Part shown: one piece after another, positions 60,715 through 64,000 of the stretch | Layout: each line of letters begins with the position of its first letter | Position numbering within the stretch: position 1 is the first letter of the stretch | From: DATBLE01 sp963719325 | GTDB lineage: Bacteria > Actinomycetota > Thermoleophilia > Gaiellales > Gaiellaceae | Assembly (NCBI GenBank): GCA_963719325.1 | Contig: CAVRBW010000021.1 | Location: 62,001-126,000, forward strand | Length of the DNA stretch: 64,000 nt | Direction of reading: 5' to 3' | The notes under the pieces: generated by a model | Database searches by the model: none | The model's input: only the letters and a program-made list of their open reading frames with translations | What the model was told of the DNA's origin: nothing | Program-made: the position numbers and the translations under genes

Positions 60715-61302
60715 ATGGCCACGCACGAGGTCACGTTCCCGATCGCCGACGAGCAGGAGATCCTGAAGCTCCGCGCCGGCGACGAGGTCGTCGTCCAGGG
60801 GCACATCATCGGCATCCGCGACCGGACGCAGATCCGGATCTTCGACCAGGGGGTCGAGCCCCCGATGGAGCTACGCGGGGCGTTTCTCCTCCACACCGCG
60901 CCAGGGGTACGCAAGCTCGCGCCGGGGCGCTACGAGAAGGTGTGCATCGGCACCACGACCTCCGCCCGGATGGTGCGCTTCACCGAGCCGCTCGGGGGCC
61001 AGTACGGCGTGCGTGCGATCTGCGGCAAAGGCGGCTTCCCCGACGAGGCGATCGAGCCGATGCGCCGTCACGGGATGGTCTACTTCGCGATCGTCGGCGG
61101 CGCTGCGGCCCTCGAGACGACCCAGATCGAGGAGATCGAGGAGGTCGCGTGGGAGGAGCTGATGCCCGAATGCCTCTGGAGGTTCCGGGTCAAGGACTTC
61201 GGTCCCCTGACGGTGGGCATCGACGCCCACGGCAACTCGCTCTACCACGACGTCCAGACCGCCGCCCAGGAGAAGCTGAAGGAGCTCTATGCGCGACTCT
61301 GA
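60715..61302 (+). CDS. fumarate hydratase class I, beta subunit
   Basis: 195 residues from ATG at 60715; upstream in-frame codons encode the hairpin. EQEILKLRAGDEVVVQGHI begins the domain, and TSARMVRF and ICGKGGFPDEAIEPMR are conserved with the FumA C-terminal half and TtdB. It supplies the swivelling domain that completes the active site. It overlaps the next gene by 14 bases. Confidence 0.9.
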   Translation: MATHEVTFPIADEQEILKLRAGDEVVVQGHIIGIRDRTQIRIFDQGVEPPMELRGAFLLHTAPGVRKLAPGRYEKVCIGTTTSARMVRFTEPLGGQYGVRAICGKGGFPDEAIEPMRRHGMVYFAIVGGAAALETTQIEEIEEVAWEELMPECLWRFRVKDFGPLTVGIDAHGNSLYHDVQTAAQEKLKELYARL

Positions 61303-62080
61303 GTTCGACATCGGCGTCAAGCGCGACGGAGGGCTGACGCACGTCCTCGACAAGGGTCTCGGCCCGCGGGCGTGGGAGGACGTGCTCGAGACCGCCGGCG
61401 AGTACATCGACATCGTGAAGCTCGGCTGGGGCACGGCCTGGGTGACCGGCAACCTGGAGCGGAAGCTCGACGTGCTACGCGAGAAGCCGGTGGTGATCGG
61501 CGGCACGTTCTTCGAGGTCGTGTTCGCCAGAGACAAGCTCGACGAGTACAAGCGCTGGCTGGCGAAGCATCGGCTCACCCACGTCGAGATCTCCGACGGC
61601 ACCGTCGAGATCCCCCGCGAGCGCAAGCTCGAACTGATTGCCGACTTCGCCCGCGACTTCACCGTCCTGTCCGAGGTCGGCTCCAAGGACTCGGAGGTCA
61701 ACTATGCGCCGTACCTCTGGGTGCAATGGATCGAGGAGGAGCTCGCCGCCGGGGCCTGGAAGGTGATCACCGAGTCCCGCGAAGGCGGCACCGCCGGCAT
61801 CTTCCGTCCGACGGGCGAGATGCGGACGGGTCTCGTCGACGAGATCGCCCACTCGGTCGACTTCCACGATCTCCTGTGGGAGGCGCCGACCAAGAGCGCC
61901 CAGGCGTGGTTCATCAAGCACTTCGGGCCCGAGGTCAACCTCGGCAACATCCCGCCAGAGGAGGTCATCCCGCTGGAGACGCTCAGGCTCGGCCTGCGCG
62001 GAGACACGCTCAAGGAGGTCCTCCTGCGCGACGACACCGCCGGGTCCGCGCCGAGCCCTTTGCTGACGGGGGGCGACTGA
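61289..62080 (+). CDS. phosphosulfolactate synthase (ComA family)
   Basis: 263 residues. GLTHVLDKGLGPRAWEDVL, YIDIVKLGWGTAWVTGN, HVEISDGTVEIPRERKL and EVGSKDSEVNYAP match the ComA/YitD TIM-barrel family. The enzyme adds sulfite to phosphoenolpyruvate, giving (R)-phosphosulfolactate, the first step to sulfolactate or coenzyme M. Its position just before cysH, which makes sulfite, fits that chemistry. ComB and ComC are not in the window, so the end product is unknown. Confidence 0.88.
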   Translation: MRDSEFDIGVKRDGGLTHVLDKGLGPRAWEDVLETAGEYIDIVKLGWGTAWVTGNLERKLDVLREKPVVIGGTFFEVVFARDKLDEYKRWLAKHRLTHVEISDGTVEIPRERKLELIADFARDFTVLSEVGSKDSEVNYAPYLWVQWIEEELAAGAWKVITESREGGTAGIFRPTGEMRTGLVDEIAHSVDFHDLLWEAPTKSAQAWFIKHFGPEVNLGNIPPEEVIPLETLRLGLRGDTLKEVLLRDDTAGSAPSPLLTGGD

Positions 62081-62081
62081 G

Positions 62082-62777
62082 ATGGCCACGTCGACGCTGC
62101 ACGCCCCTGCTGACACGATTTCCGCCGAGGACCTGCTCGTCTGGGCGTATGAGCAGTTCGGAAACCGCCTCTGCCTCACGTGCTCCTGGCAGAAGCAGTC
62201 GTCGGTGCTCGTGCACATGGTCTCGGAGCTCGGGCTGCCCGTCGACGTCGTCGAGCTCGACACGCAGCTGTTCTTCCGCGAGAGCTACGAGACCCGTGAG
62301 CGTCTGGTCGAGCGCTACGGCCTGAACCTGATCCGTCCCGACGTGATCACGGTCGCGGAGCAGCATCGGCAGGAGGGCCCGAACCTCTGGGAGCGCGACC
62401 CGGACCGCTGCTGCCACATCCGCAAGGTCGAGCCGCTCGTGCGCGCGCTGGAGCCGTACGAGGCGTGGGCGTCGGGCATTCGTCGTGACCAGTCGCCGAG
62501 CCGCGCCAACACGCCGAAGGTGCAGTGGTCGGAGCACTACGGCGTCTGGAAGCTCCACCCGCTCGCCGACTGGGACGAGAAGAGTGTCTGGGCGTACATC
62601 AAGGTCAACGAGATTCCGTACAACCCGCTGCACGAGACGGGCTACCGGTCGATCGGGTGCATCCCGTGCACACGACCGACCACGCCCGAGGAGGAGGAGC
62701 GCGCAGGCCGCTGGGCCGGCTCCGACAAGCTCGAGTGCGGCATCCATGGCACACCGCAATCGACGAGGAGTGACTGA
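62082..62777 (+). CDS. cysH: adenylyl-sulfate reductase (thioredoxin-dependent), CysH family
   Basis: 231 residues. PAPS-reductase fold beginning LCLTCSWQKQSSVLVHM, with the VELDTQLFFRESYETRE substrate loop. The paired cysteines in DRCCHIRKVEP and GCIPCTRP, plus ECGIH near the end, are the 4Fe-4S ligands and nucleophile of APS-type reductases. It reduces APS to sulfite. It sits between comA and cysC and overlaps cysC by 8 bases. Confidence 0.92.
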   Translation: MATSTLHAPADTISAEDLLVWAYEQFGNRLCLTCSWQKQSSVLVHMVSELGLPVDVVELDTQLFFRESYETRERLVERYGLNLIRPDVITVAEQHRQEGPNLWERDPDRCCHIRKVEPLVRALEPYEAWASGIRRDQSPSRANTPKVQWSEHYGVWKLHPLADWDEKSVWAYIKVNEIPYNPLHETGYRSIGCIPCTRPTTPEEEERAGRWAGSDKLECGIHGTPQSTRSD

Positions 62778-63378
62778 ATTGACGAAGCACATCTACGCGC
62801 ACGAGCACCCGGAGTCCGACCGCGTTCGCGGCGGAGGGTTCACGTTGTGGTTCACGGGGCTCTCGGGCGCGGGCAAGTCGACGATCGCCCACCTGGTGGG
62901 GCCTGAGCTCGACCGGCGCGGCCTGATCGTCGAGTACCTGGACGGCGACACCCTCCGGACGCATCTCTCGAAGGGCCTCGGGTTCTCGAAGGAGGACCGG
63001 GACACGAACATCGAACGGATCGGCTGGGTCGCCTCGCGCCTGACCCGGCACGGCGCGGCCGTGATCGCGGCTGCGATCTCGCCGTACGAGGAGACGCGGC
63101 GGAAGGCGCGCGGGCTGGTCGAGGAGTTCGGCTCGTTCGTCGAGGTGCACGTGCAGGCCTCGGTCGAGGAGTGCGCACGGCGCGACGTGAAGGGCCTCTA
63201 CGAGAAGGCGTTCGCCGGCGAGATCAAGGGCTTCACGGGCGTGGACGACCCCTACGAGCCGCCGGTGAATCCCGAGCTGGTCGTCGATACGGAGGCACAC
63301 GACCCCGAGGAGTCCGCCGCGCTGATCGTCGCGAAGCTCGAGGAGCTAGGGCTCGTTCCCGCCCAGGTCGTTGCATGA
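62770..63378 (+). CDS. cysC: adenylyl-sulfate kinase
   Basis: 202 residues from GTG at 62770; a TTG at 62779 with better GGAG spacing is an alternative start. Walker A in TLWFTGLSGAGKSTIAH, EYLDGDTLRTHLSKGLGFSK, and the lid region VKGLYEKAFAGEIKGFTGVD. It phosphorylates APS to PAPS, and so competes with the APS reductase encoded just upstream. The stop overlaps the sat start (ATGA). Confidence 0.93.
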   Translation: MTELTKHIYAHEHPESDRVRGGGFTLWFTGLSGAGKSTIAHLVGPELDRRGLIVEYLDGDTLRTHLSKGLGFSKEDRDTNIERIGWVASRLTRHGAAVIAAAISPYEETRRKARGLVEEFGSFVEVHVQASVEECARRDVKGLYEKAFAGEIKGFTGVDDPYEPPVNPELVVDTEAHDPEESAALIVAKLEELGLVPAQVVA

Positions 63379-64000
63379 GTACGGTCGCCGCGCAGCAGCG
63401 CTTGATCCGCCCACACGGCGGGCATCTCGTCAACCGGTTCGGCGAGCGGCCTGCCGGCGTCGAGAGCTTCGAGCGCCTGACCCTGACCTCACGCGAGGTG
63501 TCGGATCTCGACATGCTCGGCACCGGCGCTCTCTCTCCGCTCGAGGGCTTCATGGCGCGCGACGACTACGAGCGCGTGGTCGACGAGATGCGCTTGGCAA
63601 ACGGCGTTCCCTGGGCGCTGCCCGTCTGTCTCGCGGTCGGCGCAGCACCTCAGGGCGACCGGGTCGCCCTGGCGGATGAATCCGGGCGCCTGCTCGCCGT
63701 TCTCGACGTGGACGAGGTGTACTCGTACGACCGGGAGCGAGAGGCGGAGAAGTGCTTCCGGACGGCCGATGCCGAACATCCGGGCGTTGCGAGGCTCTAC
63801 GCTCAGGCGCCGCTGTACGTTGGCGGCCGCGTGACGGTCTTCGACCGCGTCCCGCCGGCTTTCCCCGAGCTGGCGCTCGACCCGGCCGATACGCGCGGGA
63901 CCTTCGCCGAGCGCGGCTGGAAGCGTGTGGTCGGCTTCCAGACCCGGAACCCGATCCACCGCGCGCACGAGTACCTGACGAAGGGCGCGCTCGAGACCGT
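63375..64000 (+). CDS. sat: sulfate adenylyltransferase, partial at window edge
   Basis: ATG at 63375; the frame is open to the right edge (208 codons). The N-terminal PUA-like domain is followed by the catalytic-domain motif VVGFQTRNPIHRAHEYL, with QTRNP and HRAH of dissimilatory/fungal-type ATP sulfurylases. It makes APS from ATP and sulfate, the substrate of both cysH and cysC. The rest of the protein lies beyond the window. Confidence 0.93.
   Translation, partial: MSTVAAQQRLIRPHGGHLVNRFGERPAGVESFERLTLTSREVSDLDMLGTGALSPLEGFMARDDYERVVDEMRLANGVPWALPVCLAVGAAPQGDRVALADESGRLLAVLDVDEVYSYDREREAEKCFRTADAEHPGVARLYAQAPLYVGGRVTVFDRVPPAFPELALDPADTRGTFAERGWKRVVGFQTRNPIHRAHEYLTKGALET

Overview
This window is GC-rich bacterial DNA with densely packed genes, frequent GTG and TTG starts, and many 1-8 base stop/start overlaps. 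The gene content suggests a deep-branching actinobacterium, most likely of the Thermoleophilia type (inference). Pointers are the paa phenylacetyl-CoA oxygenase set, the futalosine menaquinone pathway, a split cytochrome b plus b/c complex, GT87-like membrane glycosyltransferases and assimilatory sulfate genes. No rRNA, tRNA or CRISPR array was recognised.

Layout. 1-4032 (minus): an esterase-like hydrolase cut by the window edge, an M23 peptidase and paaD-paaC-paaB-paaA. A divergent TetR regulator follows, with a PaaR-type operator between it and paaA. 4694-9039: a TrmB-like regulator, a large secreted beta-propeller protein and a membrane-anchored helical protein, with three copies of one operator-like box. 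9194-11846: lipid-kinase-like protein, PadR regulator, frameshifted S41-like protein. 11858-15207: 2-oxoacid dehydrogenase E1-alpha, E1-beta, a 73-residue protein, and E2. 15249-24092: thioredoxin-like protein, phosphodiesterase, pcm, acyP, GtrA, two GT87-like proteins, two tiny charged proteins, YmdB-type phosphoesterase and a degenerate LytM protein. 24092-30229: AI-2E-family protein, an ABC exporter, hemB, hemL and two uncharacterised genes.

30230-37316 is abnormal. It starts with 65 consecutive A's, continues as about 2.5 kb of A/G-rich low-complexity sequence, then becomes a recognisable but repeatedly frameshifted sugar ABC transporter locus on the minus strand (ROK regulator, binding protein, two permeases). 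I read this as a corrupted or unpolished stretch of assembly, not biology.

37317-48989: a cyclodeaminase-like protein, an epimerase, then a quinone/respiration block: ubiD, Rieske protein, cytochrome b, cytochrome b/c, ubiX, menG, polyprenyl diphosphate synthase, mqnE, mqnA, mqnC and a DedA protein. Together these cover much of menaquinone synthesis by the futalosine route plus the complex that oxidises menaquinol. 48973-58436: sugar aminotransferase, CapD-type dehydratase, UvrD-like helicase, DUF354 protein, LysR regulator, iron-alcohol-dehydrogenase-type oxidoreductase and uppP. 58469-64000: fumarate-reductase-like flavoprotein, two-subunit class I fumarase, phosphosulfolactate synthase, then cysH, cysC and sat, with sat cut by the right edge.

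Two genome-level patterns stand out. At least three families of short repeats (GGGGGAAAC hairpins, a roughly 70-base repeat carrying its own ATG, and GTGYCAGAC-type hairpins) sit between or at the starts of genes. Several otherwise intact genes (S41-like, ABC permease, ubiD, Rieske protein) carry single-base frameshifts, which together with the corrupted tract points to residual indel errors.
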